A stretch of DNA of 64,000 nt from Tetramitus jugosus (lineage: Eukaryota; Heterolobosea; Eutetramitea; Acrasida; Vahlkampfiidae), in assembly GCA_937625935.1 (NCBI GenBank), contig OW569379.1, positions 362,001-426,000 of the forward strand. Direction: 5' to 3'. Positions within the stretch are counted from its first letter, which is position 1. Each line of letters begins with the position of its first letter. Shown here one piece after another: positions 9,184 to 19,000 of this stretch. Below the pieces are notes generated by a model that did no database searches, was not told the origin of the DNA, and worked only from the letters and a program-made list of their open reading frames with translations. Position numbers and translations under genes: made by a program.

Positions 9184-10816
9184 ATGCGTACGACAAGATG
9201 TCTATTGGCAGTTGCAACTGCAATCCTTTTGATTGGCTGTTTTAGTTCACTGTGTCAAGCTGTTCAACTTGCTTCAAAGCTCCAAGTCAAGAATCCACTC
9301 AAAGGCTTCATGAACTATCGACTCGATGATGGATCGAGCAACTTGTTTCCCACCACCATGGAATACTCTTATTTTTCAATGAAGGAATTAACTCCGTCCT
9401 CTGGTGTCTACAACTTTACCAACATTCAAAAGTTTAAGCAAGAGGCTAATGCAAGAGGCAATCACATTGTGTTTCGAGTGTACTTGGACTATCCAGATTG
9501 TTGCCCAGATGGTGTTTATAGCACAGGTGTTCCTAGCTATTTGACCACTGGAACCAGTCCAGTGACTTTTACGAGTTACACGGATTATGGGGGTGGTCAG
9601 TGTCCAGACTATACCAATGTAAGACTGTTGAATGAAGTGAAGGGAATGATCAAGGAGCTGGGAAAGGAGTTTGATGGAGATAGTGGTGTAGCTGCAATTA
9701 TGGCCGGTTTTCTTGGATTCTGGGGAGAGTGGCACACGTATCGTATGTGATTGATTCTATCTGTCTGATTCTTCATTTTTGTGCATTTGTGCTTGTGGAG
9801 ATCTGATCTCTCTCTAACAATGTGATTTTGAACTTGTTGTTTGTTATTGGTGGTGTTTTGTAGCTCATGATGAGCTTTTCCCTAGTCTTATAATTCAAAA
9901 TGACATCTTCAAGTCATTTTCCAATGCATTCAACACCACACCAGTGGTTGTGAGTGCTGATTCACTGCAATATTTTTCAACTGCATCAGAGAGTTACCTG
10001 CAAAATAATGATATTGGATGGCATGATGATAATTTCTGTTCAGCAACATACAAGGAGAATTCAAATGTGGATTGGTACTTTTACAATCGATTGGTTGACC
10101 GTAGCTTGAACAACAATTGGAAGAAAGTTGTTATCGGAGGAGAGGTTCAACCGGACATTCAAAACCAATTGTTTGACTCCTCAAAAACGTGCGCTGATTG
10201 TCAACCTTTTATTCCTGCAGTTCAAGCCACTCATGCCTCCTGGTTGCTCTTCTATAATATTTTCCAATCAGGATTAGCCTCTAAACCAAGCGTAGTAGCC
10301 GCTGCCAAAGGAGGAGCGGCAGTCATGGGATATGGCATCCACGTTCCTGAGGTACAGTTGGGCAATTGCACCACTGGAGGTAATTGTACAGCCGTTTCAG
10401 TATCAGTTAGAAATATTGGTGTTGCTCCATTCTATTATCCTCTACAACTGAAAGCAAAGATTAACTCTGGTTCTTGGGTCACACTCACATCAAGTCTCGG
10501 TTCTCTCCTCCCATCAACAACCAACACTGTCTTCCAAAGTGAGATTCAATTCACTCCACTCGTGAGCTCAAACAACACTTTAACCTTGTCTCTGAATAGT
10601 CCACATGTCCTTTCCAACCAACAACTTCTGTTCTCCAATGAACAATTGAATAGCGAAGGACATATCGAACTCTCCTTTGCAATGGATAGCGAAGGACCCC
10701 ACACACCACAAACCTCCCAAAGCAATCCATCAAGTGAGCCATCAGCTGCCACTTCCTTTGGGTCAAAGTCGTTGCTATTGGGTCTCTTAGTCTTCGTCGC
10801 GGTGCTCCTGGTATAA
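9184..10816 (+). CDS. Secreted or surface-anchored DUF4874/DUF4832-like protein (two exons)
   Basis: Exon 1 is 9184-9742, intron 9743-9863 (121 nt, GTATGT...TGTAG), exon 2 is 9864-10816; joined 503 residues. The junction yields GEWHTYPHDELFP, matching the family pattern and supporting the splice. Residues 1-27 are a signal peptide (CLLAVATAILLIGCFSSLCQA). The body resembles DUF4874 then DUF4832, a TIM-barrel glycoside-hydrolase-like pair: FRVYLDYP, GFLGFWGEWHTYP, then GWHDDNFC and a beta-sandwich-like C-terminal part. The extreme C-terminus is a hydrophobic tail (LLLGLLVFVAVLLV) after small polar residues, with nothing cytoplasmic behind it, which suggests a GPI anchor. Catalysis is unproven in this family; a role on surface or food glycans is inference. 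Confidence 0.8.
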
Positions 10817-11148
10817 ACATCAAATTCCAACATCTTATTCGAAGGGAGTAACTACGCTGGCTGCTCTTGGATGGTGAAATTGGTCTCGAAAAGGTAGGCG
10901 TCACGAAGTCAACCGAAGTCGACAGCAAAAAAATTCTGCGCAAACAGCCTTGTTCGGTTTCATCGTGTCACATTCCTCTTTGACCCTTCAAATGTCAGAA
11001 CATAGCAACGGGTTTTTTTGCTATTTTCCATAGTTTTCCCAACGAAGCCCCTGCATGCTTTTCAGATCCAGCCAACATCGCCCAAGATTCCTAAACAAAG
11101 AACTAACAACAAACAACAACAACACCAACCTACTACCATCAATCCACC
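10817..11148. other. Intergenic region, no gene seen
   Basis: 332 bp between two plus-strand genes. It should hold the 3' end of the DUF4874-like gene and the promoter/leader of the receptor gene. The last 40 bases are an AACAAC-rich leader. I see no RNA gene. Confidence 0.5.
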
Positions 11149-13641
11149 ATGGATAATCGTCGCTTTGAAGACATTGAAATGCAAATGGTGAATCCACCAG
11201 ATTGTGACACAAGTGTCACAACCACGACCACTACTAATCCTCAACAACAAATGATGGACGGTGCATCTTCGACTCACACTCATCCAGATGCGGGAACTAC
11301 GGTCACAGACACTGAATTTCATCACGACTCCACTGAACACACCTTTTCCGATGACAATCTACTCATGTTGCATCGAAAGGGCATTGTTGGTCTCATGGAA
11401 CGCACACCACTGCCAATCAAGCTCATTGTCATGTGTTTGGTGAGTATTGTAGGCATGACGCTGTTTGTGATTCTGACATTGACCTACACGGGAGCATCGA
11501 CATATCGTGCGATTGTTCACAGAGAAACCATTCGGTTCATGAACCAGATGGACAGGTATATTATTGCCATGCAGGATGAGAGACTGTTTTCGACAGTTTA
11601 CTTGTCTACCAATGCATCAGACTTGTATTTTGTGAATGCAACAAGAGAGTTGAATGAGGCAATGGCTTATACGAGAAGGGCCAAGGACAATGTCTATAGA
11701 GAACAGTCTAATCTGTACAAGTACCTCGGCAATTCAAAGACTCTTTCTCCCTTCTTTAACGAGTTGGGACGACAGGAAGGTCTCACTGATCATCATCGAA
11801 AAGATGTCGAGTCTAAACAAACGACAACAGGTGACAACTTTAGTTTTTATCAAATGACTATCAATTATGCTCTGTTGTTGCAGACAAAGGTGATGGATGT
11901 GGCTGATTTGGGATATCAGGGAACAAGTTATCTCTTTGTGGCTCGTCTCATTGAAGCAATAGAGAAGATGAACACGGGAACCATTGATTTATTGTTGGGT
12001 ACGAATCTGAGTGTTGAGCGATTCAACTTGTGGCTGACCTACAAAACAGAGTTTGAAACCTATCAAATGTTGTTCTTAGCTTCCATGGGACAGAATGACC
12101 TGAACGAGTATTTGGCAGAACACGATCCTATGAATAATCCTCTCGCGAACTATAATTTGACAGAGGTGAATTACTTTATTGAGTATGAGTTTGTCCATCG
12201 AAATGGATCAGCTCAATATGATCCAAATGCAGTGGCAGAGTACAGCGAAACGTTGTCGAACCTCACGACAGTGCTCAGAACCGTTGAGAGATCCATTGTC
12301 AATTCAATGTTAAGTAGTGCATTAAGCCAGGGAAGAACCTCTGTTGCATCCATTATTGTGTTTTGCGTAATTGCATTCATGTTTGCAGTTCTTTCCATTG
12401 TCACTGCAGTTGTTCTCTCTGGTACCATTATTGCTCCATGGAGGAGAATGAATCGAATCCAAGAGTTGGCCATTGCAAAGTTTGTCCCTCAAGGATTCCT
12501 TCATATGATTGGTTGCAAGCGTATCACTGATGTCAAACTCGGAATGCATATCAAGAAAGATAAGCTGACTCTAATGGAAGTCGAATTATTGGATTTCGCG
12601 GCAGTGTCCCAACAAATGAATGATGAAGAGTTGTTTAGCTTGTTGAATCAATATCTGACCTTTGTGGGACCATTGATTCGAAAGTATGGTGGATACATTC
12701 AGTCATACCAAGGAGAGAGATTCACAGCCCTATTCAAGAGTGCTGAGAAAGCAGTGAAAGCAAGTTTGGAAATGCAAGAAACTATCAATATGTTCAATGA
12801 GGATCAACCCTATGTCAACATCAGACTTGGAACGAGGATTCATTCAGATTCAGCACTGATTGGTACACTGGGAGAAAACGAAAGAATTGATGGTGCTATT
12901 CTCAGTCCTTCTCATTCTCATATCAAGACAGCTCTCACTCGATTGACGAACAAATTGCAAGCCAGAACTCTAACGACCAAGAATGTAATCTCTGCTTGCT
13001 ACAAGAATGCGAAAAGATATCAAGCGAGAAGAATAGGATCTGTTGCCTCCTTTAAAGCATCATCCACCGACAAGTATCAAGATAGTATGGAAGTATACGA
13101 GTTGTTGCATCCCGAGGATACCGGAAAGTTAGCACAGAAGGAAACTTTCAACACTGCCCTTGATCTGTTCTTGCATGGACGCTATGGTGATTCAGTCAAA
13201 GAATTTGAGAAAGTTTGTCAAGAGTCATCAGAAAGAGATGGAGTTGCTGAGGCTTACTTACAAAAGGCTCTAGATCTCCAAAAGCAAACCAAACTTGTTG
13301 TTCAGTCACTTCAAATAGGAGATATCTTGCAAGATGATGTGTTGAGAGAATCATTCGAACAGTTCTGCATTGCTGAAAGATCTCAGGAGAACATTTCTAT
13401 TTGGAATAAGATTCGAGAGTACAGGACGATAGTCGACAGTAACGATCGCCTTCGGTTCGCCAAGGATTTGTATGACAAGTACTTTTCTCTTGATGGATTA
13501 TATACTGTGAATATTAACGAGTCAATGAAGAAGGAAGTACTAGATAAGATTCAAAAGAATGATGATGCAACGATAGACCACACTCTGTTCGATAGGGTAA
13601 AGAAGGAGTTGGAGCTCCTGATGAGCACCGATACCTTTTAA
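11149..13641 (+). CDS. Membrane receptor with NIT-like sensor, pseudo-cyclase and RGS domain
   Basis: 830 residues. After a disordered acidic N-terminus come TM1 (about 93-117), a largely helical extracellular region (about 118-395) resembling the NIT nitrate/nitrite-sensing domain (RETIRFMNQMDRYIIAMQDER, later GTIDLLLGTNLS), and TM2 (about 399-430). Inside is a class III nucleotide-cyclase homology domain (about 458-650). Its two metal-binding Asp positions read Glu (LMEVELLDF where DIxGF is usual; YQGERFTALF where GD is usual), and the usual VNxAxRL segment is replaced (HIKTALTRL). A TPR-like helix pair follows. An RGS domain closes the protein (about 725-827: ILQDDVLRESFEQFC, SQENISIWNKIREYR). 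RGS domains speed GTP hydrolysis by G-alpha. The cyclase part is probably inactive, so I infer an environmental sensor acting on G-protein signalling. Confidence 0.8.
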   Translation: MDNRRFEDIEMQMVNPPDCDTSVTTTTTTNPQQQMMDGASSTHTHPDAGTTVTDTEFHHDSTEHTFSDDNLLMLHRKGIVGLMERTPLPIKLIVMCLVSIVGMTLFVILTLTYTGASTYRAIVHRETIRFMNQMDRYIIAMQDERLFSTVYLSTNASDLYFVNATRELNEAMAYTRRAKDNVYREQSNLYKYLGNSKTLSPFFNELGRQEGLTDHHRKDVESKQTTTGDNFSFYQMTINYALLLQTKVMDVADLGYQGTSYLFVARLIEAIEKMNTGTIDLLLGTNLSVERFNLWLTYKTEFETYQMLFLASMGQNDLNEYLAEHDPMNNPLANYNLTEVNYFIEYEFVHRNGSAQYDPNAVAEYSETLSNLTTVLRTVERSIVNSMLSSALSQGRTSVASIIVFCVIAFMFAVLSIVTAVVLSGTIIAPWRRMNRIQELAIAKFVPQGFLHMIGCKRITDVKLGMHIKKDKLTLMEVELLDFAAVSQQMNDEELFSLLNQYLTFVGPLIRKYGGYIQSYQGERFTALFKSAEKAVKASLEMQETINMFNEDQPYVNIRLGTRIHSDSALIGTLGENERIDGAILSPSHSHIKTALTRLTNKLQARTLTTKNVISACYKNAKRYQARRIGSVASFKASSTDKYQDSMEVYELLHPEDTGKLAQKETFNTALDLFLHGRYGDSVKEFEKVCQESSERDGVAEAYLQKALDLQKQTKLVVQSLQIGDILQDDVLRESFEQFCIAERSQENISIWNKIREYRTIVDSNDRLRFAKDLYDKYFSLDGLYTVNINESMKKEVLDKIQKNDDATIDHTLFDRVKKELELLMSTDTF

Positions 13642-13799
13642 AGATTCAAATCATCTGAAAGATTCCAAACCAACATCAATAAGTCCTCAGTTGGAGTCAG
13701 AGCTCCTCTGTTGGATGAAATGTAAATACATATTTGAATACATAACACCTGTTCGATTTTAATGTTGAATCATCGTCAGCATTGCGGAGCCATGCTTCA

Positions 13800-15050
13800 C
13801 TAGAAGGGCTGGATGGTGGTTACAATACCACTTTCGTTGCATCCTTCATTCACCTGCGTGCAGAAGTATAGTCTGGCATCAGGTGTGGCAAAGATGCCAG
13901 TGTGCGTCCGAACTACATCTTCTACGCCATTGAGCAAGACAGTCAAACGTCCATAAGGTTTCTCCCAATTTGATTCCTTTGCTTCTTCGTACCCGTGCTC
14001 TGCATCCACAATAAATGATATCACATCACCCGAGTAGAACTTGTCCGTCCATTGGTTCTTCTTCTTCCTTGAAAAGTATCCATTGTTGGCAAAACCAATG
14101 TTATCCCCTGGTTGGAATTCGCCCAGATAAACAGATTTTTTCACCGTACTGGTGTACAAATCACGTAGAATACTCTCTTCGATCACACCGAGCAGCACCC
14201 AGCTGGTGCAAAATGAGTGACTGGTGCTCGCTTTGGAATAATCTTCGATGCACATTTGCACCTTGAGATCAATTCTAGTTGTAGCTCTCGTGTTAATGGG
14301 TCTCAAAACGTTTGCTATTCTGTAGATTCTAGTCCTGTCGTTTTCCGTGAAGCGAAGCACCTTTCCACTCTCATCAATGATGGGCCCATGCAGTTCATTC
14401 ATAATCTTGTTACCATCAGAGTCAATAAAGTATGGACTCCATCTGTGATGTCTCGTCATCCTTACATTGTACTTCCATGTTTCGCTTGGAAACAACTTGT
14501 CCTTTGGTTGTTGTTGTTGTTGTAGATACGCTGGAGATTGCGCTCCCAGGTTCTTCTTTTCATCAGAAGATGAAGACGAAACAGATACATTTGACAATGA
14601 ATCTACCAGTGCCTGAATATCATTGTCATCCTTCTTGATCACCCCGAGTGGTGTTGGTAGTGGAGTGGCCAATGAGAGATAAACGAGACGCCATTGTGTT
14701 TCACAGTCAACAATCTGGTTCATATGACGGTCGGCTAGGAGAACACTGGGGAGGTCTTCAATGGAGAGAAAGAGAAGAATTTCTCTTAGCACATCATCTG
14801 ATAAAATATGGAATGGTTGTTGTTGCATCTGTACAGCTCGTTTCTTTCTTTTGCTTGTTGAGGAACAATTGTTGGCGAAGTGCCAGTCGATTACTTTTTT
14901 TGTGGAATGGGAAGTGTCACCGGAACCACAATGGAATGGGAGGATCACGAAAACCACTTTGGAAAATGGGCCATGATCTGTAAAAAGTCGAGGAACGAAG
15001 AAGGCATCCAGCAACCCATCAAGTTCATCTGAACTACATATCATGTCCAA
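13800..15050 (-). CDS. F-box protein with SPRY-like C-terminal domain
   Basis: The frame from 15050 gives 416 residues, but the likely start is Met75 at 14828 (342 residues), since the F-box begins just after it (FHILSDDVLREILLFLSIEDLPSV) and the upstream part looks like translated leader. The C-terminal 200 residues are beta-rich with features of SPRY/B30.2 domains: FQPGDNIGFANNGYF, FYSGDVISFIVDAEHG, YGRLTVLLNGVEDVV and DARLYFCTQV. F-box proteins recruit substrates to SCF ubiquitin ligases, and a SPRY-like module would bind the substrate. A Ser run and a Gln run lie between the domains. The SPRY assignment rests on spacing and pattern and is less certain than the F-box. Confidence 0.75.
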   Translation of the reverse strand: MDMICSSDELDGLLDAFFVPRLFTDHGPFSKVVFVILPFHCGSGDTSHSTKKVIDWHFANNCSSTSKRKKRAVQMQQQPFHILSDDVLREILLFLSIEDLPSVLLADRHMNQIVDCETQWRLVYLSLATPLPTPLGVIKKDDNDIQALVDSLSNVSVSSSSSDEKKNLGAQSPAYLQQQQQPKDKLFPSETWKYNVRMTRHHRWSPYFIDSDGNKIMNELHGPIIDESGKVLRFTENDRTRIYRIANVLRPINTRATTRIDLKVQMCIEDYSKASTSHSFCTSWVLLGVIEESILRDLYTSTVKKSVYLGEFQPGDNIGFANNGYFSRKKKNQWTDKFYSGDVISFIVDAEHGYEEAKESNWEKPYGRLTVLLNGVEDVVRTHTGIFATPDARLYFCTQVNEGCNESGIVTTIQPF

Positions 15051-15259
15051 GCTCTACTGATCAGGTCCAGTCTTCTGTCGTTCCGTTCCTCAGACCTGGT
15101 CCGGAGGGTGCGGGCTTTTGTTTAATGTTTGCTTTACGCCCATTTGCTCGTTTCTTATGTCCAACAGACACGCTCCTCGTTCTCAAGCGACGGCGTAAAG
15201 TGGATATTTGGTGTTGGTTACCTCTTGTTAGCGAACTTGAGGGTAAACAACAATAGCAG

Positions 15260-15426
15260 CTATTGAGAAGGCTTCTTTTCCTTGCAATTGTCAAAGTAGA
15301 GTACATCCTTTCCGTTCAGATCCTCACTGGTTGCAAGGTAAACCTGAGTAGCAGCTCCCTGAGCAATGTTTTTGAAAGTCAAGGTAAACAGAGATATGGC
15401 TACTTTTGTTATCCATCGCGTTCGTA
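15260..15426 (-). pseudogene. C-terminal fragment of a short-chain dehydrogenase (retinol-dehydrogenase-like)
   Basis: About 43 codons (15388 down to the stop at 15260) match the end of retinol-dehydrogenase/WWOX-type SDR proteins: KNIAQGAATQVYLATSEDL, then VLYFDNCKEKKPS before the stop. The rest of the enzyme, including the glycine-rich NAD site and YxxxK catalytic motif, is absent. The fragment runs straight into the retroposon boundary at 15426/15427. The open frame extends upstream only because the poly(A) tail reads as Lys codons. It is best seen as the remnant of a gene lost near the tRNA-Phe locus. Confidence 0.6.
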
Positions 15427-15627
15427 TTTTTTTTTTTTTTTCCATACAACAGTTGTTACCACTTTATTCTATAAGCAGTGAGACATGATTCCGCTCAGCA
15501 CCGTTAGGTGATGAGCAGTGCTTCATCTCTCTTCACATCAGAATACTCCTTGTGGAGTGCCTTGATGCAGGCACGTTTGGTTGAATCGAGTCCTTAATCC
15601 TTTTCTCTGCCTGAAAAAGCGTTCGTA
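15418..15627 (-). mobile_element. Poly(A) retroposon with 9-bp target-site duplication, upstream of tRNA-Phe
   Basis: The 9-bp repeats GCGTTCGTA (15418-15426 and 15619-15627) flank an insert at 15427-15618. On the minus strand the insert is a 177-bp body ending in 15 A residues. Its 3' part is clearly homologous to the element at 8861-8998: a GCTCA...TGAGC stem, GTCTCACTG, ATAGAATAAAGTGG, AACA-ac-TGTT hairpin, TATGG, poly(A). The 5' part has further small hairpins (TGCCT/AGGCA and ACTCC/GGAGT). A 29-codon open stretch ending at a TAA is present, but I do not recognise it and it may be fortuitous. The duplication ends 29 nt before tRNA-Phe, the same as at tRNA-Gly, and the orientation is the same. 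Confidence 0.75.
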
Positions 15628-15656
15628 AGTTTATTTACAGGAAAATTACATAAGGA

Positions 15657-15729
15657 GCCGAAATAGCTCAGTTGGGAGAGCGTGAGACTGAAGATCTTAA
15701 GGTCGCGTGTTCGATCCACGCTTTCGGCA
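15657..15729 (+). tRNA. tRNA-Phe (anticodon GAA)
   Basis: 73 nt. Acceptor stem GCCGAAA pairs with TTTCGGC, discriminator A. The D arm has AGCTCAGTTGGGAGAGC, the anticodon loop is CTGAAGA (anticodon GAA), and the T arm contains GTTCGATCC. No intron and no encoded CCA. A TTTT terminator follows at about 15733. It matches the general eukaryotic tRNA-Phe pattern closely. Confidence 0.97.
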
Positions 15730-16002
15730 CTCTTTTGTTGCTCAATTTTTCTGCGAGTTCCTCAGACACGACCTCTCGCTTTTCAAAGTGAAAGCCAAAA
15801 AAACACTTCCAAACAACAAAAAACCGACCTTCGAATAATATTAATAATACGAACCAACCAAACCAATACAAAAAATCCCCCACCGTACGTACGTCCGTGA
15901 AACCAACCCAAAAACCAACCAAAACATATCCGCGCGACGTCCATTTGCACTTGGTAACCAAATCATTGTAAATTGAGTCGCTCAACAAACATTGGAACGT
16001 TC

Positions 16003-19000
16003 ATGAGTCAAACCGCTATTGAAAAGTACTCTCCCTTCTTATCCTCATTATTCACCACGACCACCAACACCACCAACACTACTACTAGTCCTACCTCCAC
16101 CACCAACACCAACACCACTACTGATACGACATTCACACCACCAAAAAAAGTCGTTTCAAAAAAGTTGAAAACAAAAGCAACAACAACAACCACCACACGC
16201 ATCTCACGAACTACACCCATTGGTCAAAATTTGTTTTATGATATGATGAGCACATCGGACGGAGAATGTTATGTCAGAATACACAACAACAACAACAACA
16301 ACAACAACAATAGTTTATCATTGACACCTCAGGATGAAATTTCAAAAAATTTGGAAAAGTTATCTCGCAACAACAACAACAACCCACAACACTCTCCTTC
16401 CTCCACCACAACTACCTCACTTAAAAATAATGGTTCACCTACCGCTCAAATGAGTGAAACGAGTAGTCAACAACAACAACAACAAATACAGTACATTAAG
16501 CCCAATTATCGTCAACAACAGAATGGTCATCCAAAAAATGGTCATTCAAAAAAACAACAGATTGAAAATCACTTTGGTTCACCTCCGAAAATCTCCTCTG
16601 CTTCTTCCTCACCTGTTGTTGTTACTCTGAATAACTTGGGGTCTTCCAATTACAGTAGTCATAATAGTAGTAATAATAATAGTAATAATAATAATAGTAG
16701 TAATAATAATAGTAATAATGGAACAGTAGTAACAATAGTAGATGCCAATTCTTCAACAACATCTTCACCCATAAGCTTCATGATGAACGAGTATCCATGG
16801 CTCTATCCAGGTGAAAAAATTTTGTACAAGGTGAATCATGTGGCATACATTCAATCCAAGCACTTTGTGGATCATGAACATTGTTATACGGGACCTGAAT
16901 GGAACACAAATCATCCTACTCAGACTCACAATACTACTATTACTAATAGTAGTAATAGTAGTAATAATGGAAATGGTAATGATAATGGTAGTATTAAGAA
17001 TAATCAAGTTCTGAATGGTTCACACAAGAGAGTAGTGCATGGTGCGTTGTTCATTACGAATTATCAGATTCGATTCGTCAAGGAAAAATTTGCCGATGAT
17101 GATTCGGATGATGAATCAGAGAGTTCATCATTATCATCACCATCATCTGCTACTGCTGCTCTATTGAAGGAAACAACAACCAATACTAAAGAAGACAATC
17201 TGGAAGCAAGTACTAGTGAATCATCATCTTCATCTGCAGCAGTAGAGGCAATGGAATCATTTGCGTCGTCCTCCTCGTCTCGATTCAGTGTTGGAATGTG
17301 TCTGTCTGCCATATTGAACATTGAAGAAAGATTGCCCAGTGACTCTGGTGCCTTCAAGAGATACTTTGGACAGAATCAAGGTGGTGCCAACGGTGGAACC
17401 AATGGAGATGACACTGTCGGGTCATCTTCTCTGTCTTTTGATGCGGCCTACTTCTCTTCTACTCCACTCGGATTGCACAACCATCAGAACATGAGTTACA
17501 TGTCGTCCAATGACAGATTTTCGAAAAATGGGTCTCGCAAACGACACAGTGAAGAAGACTGTAGTGGCATTCTCCAAATTTATGGCAAGGACATTCGTTC
17601 CATGAAGTTGGCATTCTTTGGCACGTCAGACAAGGTACGACCCAAGAGACTCTCCGCACAACAGCACGCTCAGGACGTTGATTGGAATTCACAGACAACA
17701 TTGCGTGAATTGAATTACATACTGACGAATATGAAGACTCCAAAGAACATGTTTGCGTTCCAGTTTGGTCTCTTCAAGGAACAAGTGTTCAGTGTCATGT
17801 TCCACAAGAAACCTGTTGGAAATGAATGGGGCATCTATGATCCTCTCAAGGACTTTGCAAGACAAGGCCTACACCTGAACGATAGCAACTCTTTGTGGAG
17901 ATTGTCGGATGCCAATGTGAATTATGCACTGTGTGACACGTATCCCAAGTATCTAGCAGTTCCTAAATCAATTACAGACGATCAATTGAAGGGATGCTCC
18001 ACCTTTAGAAGCAAGGGTCGTATACCAGCACTCACCTGGGTTCATCCCTCTCAGGAGAAGGGTGGATGTATCATTCGTTGCAGTCAACCCATGGTCGGTG
18101 TCATGAGATCGAGAAGTAGGGAAGATGAGGATCTCATTGAAGGCATCAGAAAGAACTGTGCTGCCCGAAAGGTTCACATTATCGATTGTAGACCAAAGGC
18201 AAATGCTCTTGCACAGACGGTCATGGGCCGAGGCTACGAAGATGTAACATACTATTCCAACTGTACGATTGAATTTATGGGAATTGACAACATTCATGCC
18301 ATGCATTCAAGCTTGCACACATTAACTAAATTGTGTCAAAAATCTGGTGATACCTATTGGTTATCCAGTCTTGAGAACACTGGTTGGTTGAGACATTGTC
18401 GACTTATTCTCCAGTGTTCTCAACGTATTGTGGAACTGGTGGAGCATAAGCGAATGGCTGTTATAATCCATTGCTCCGATGGTTGGGACAGAACGAGTCA
18501 AGTCTCTGCTCTCTCCCAATTATTGCTTGATCCATACTATAGAACTATAAGAGGATTCGAGTTGTTGATCGAGAAGGAGTGGTGTAGTTTTGGTCACAAG
18601 TTCTTGGACAGACTTGGACACACGAGAAATTCTAGTCTATCAGACGAAGTTTCCCCTGTTTTCCTTCAGTTCATTGACTGTGTGTATCAAATCATGAGAC
18701 AATTTCCAGATCATTTCGAGTTTGATGAACGGTTGTTGATCACCATCTTGGATCACACCTACTCTTGTTTATTCGGTAACTTTTTACACAACAGTGACAA
18801 GGAAAGAGAGAATGATGCATTGAGAAGCAATACTGTCTCTCTGTGGACATTCATCAACTCAAACAGACAGCAATTTGTAAATAGACTGTACAACAGAAAG
18901 CAGGCACAGAAGAGTAGGACAGTGCTGTTACCAGATTCCGAGATTGATACCTTGTCAGCTCATTTTTGGGTGGGATACTTTTATCGATATAGAATGGGAA

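Noticed and set aside
15442-15618. A 29-codon open stretch in the tRNA-Phe retroposon body considered as a retrocopied gene end
   Set aside because: I do not recognise the peptide and it is not preserved in the tRNA-Gly copy. The body is better explained as structured RNA with several small hairpins.
16284-16720. Short tandem repeats considered as a CRISPR-like or satellite array
   Set aside because: They are codon-periodic AAC, AAT and AGT runs inside a coding frame and give Asn/Ser tracts, common in several genes here.
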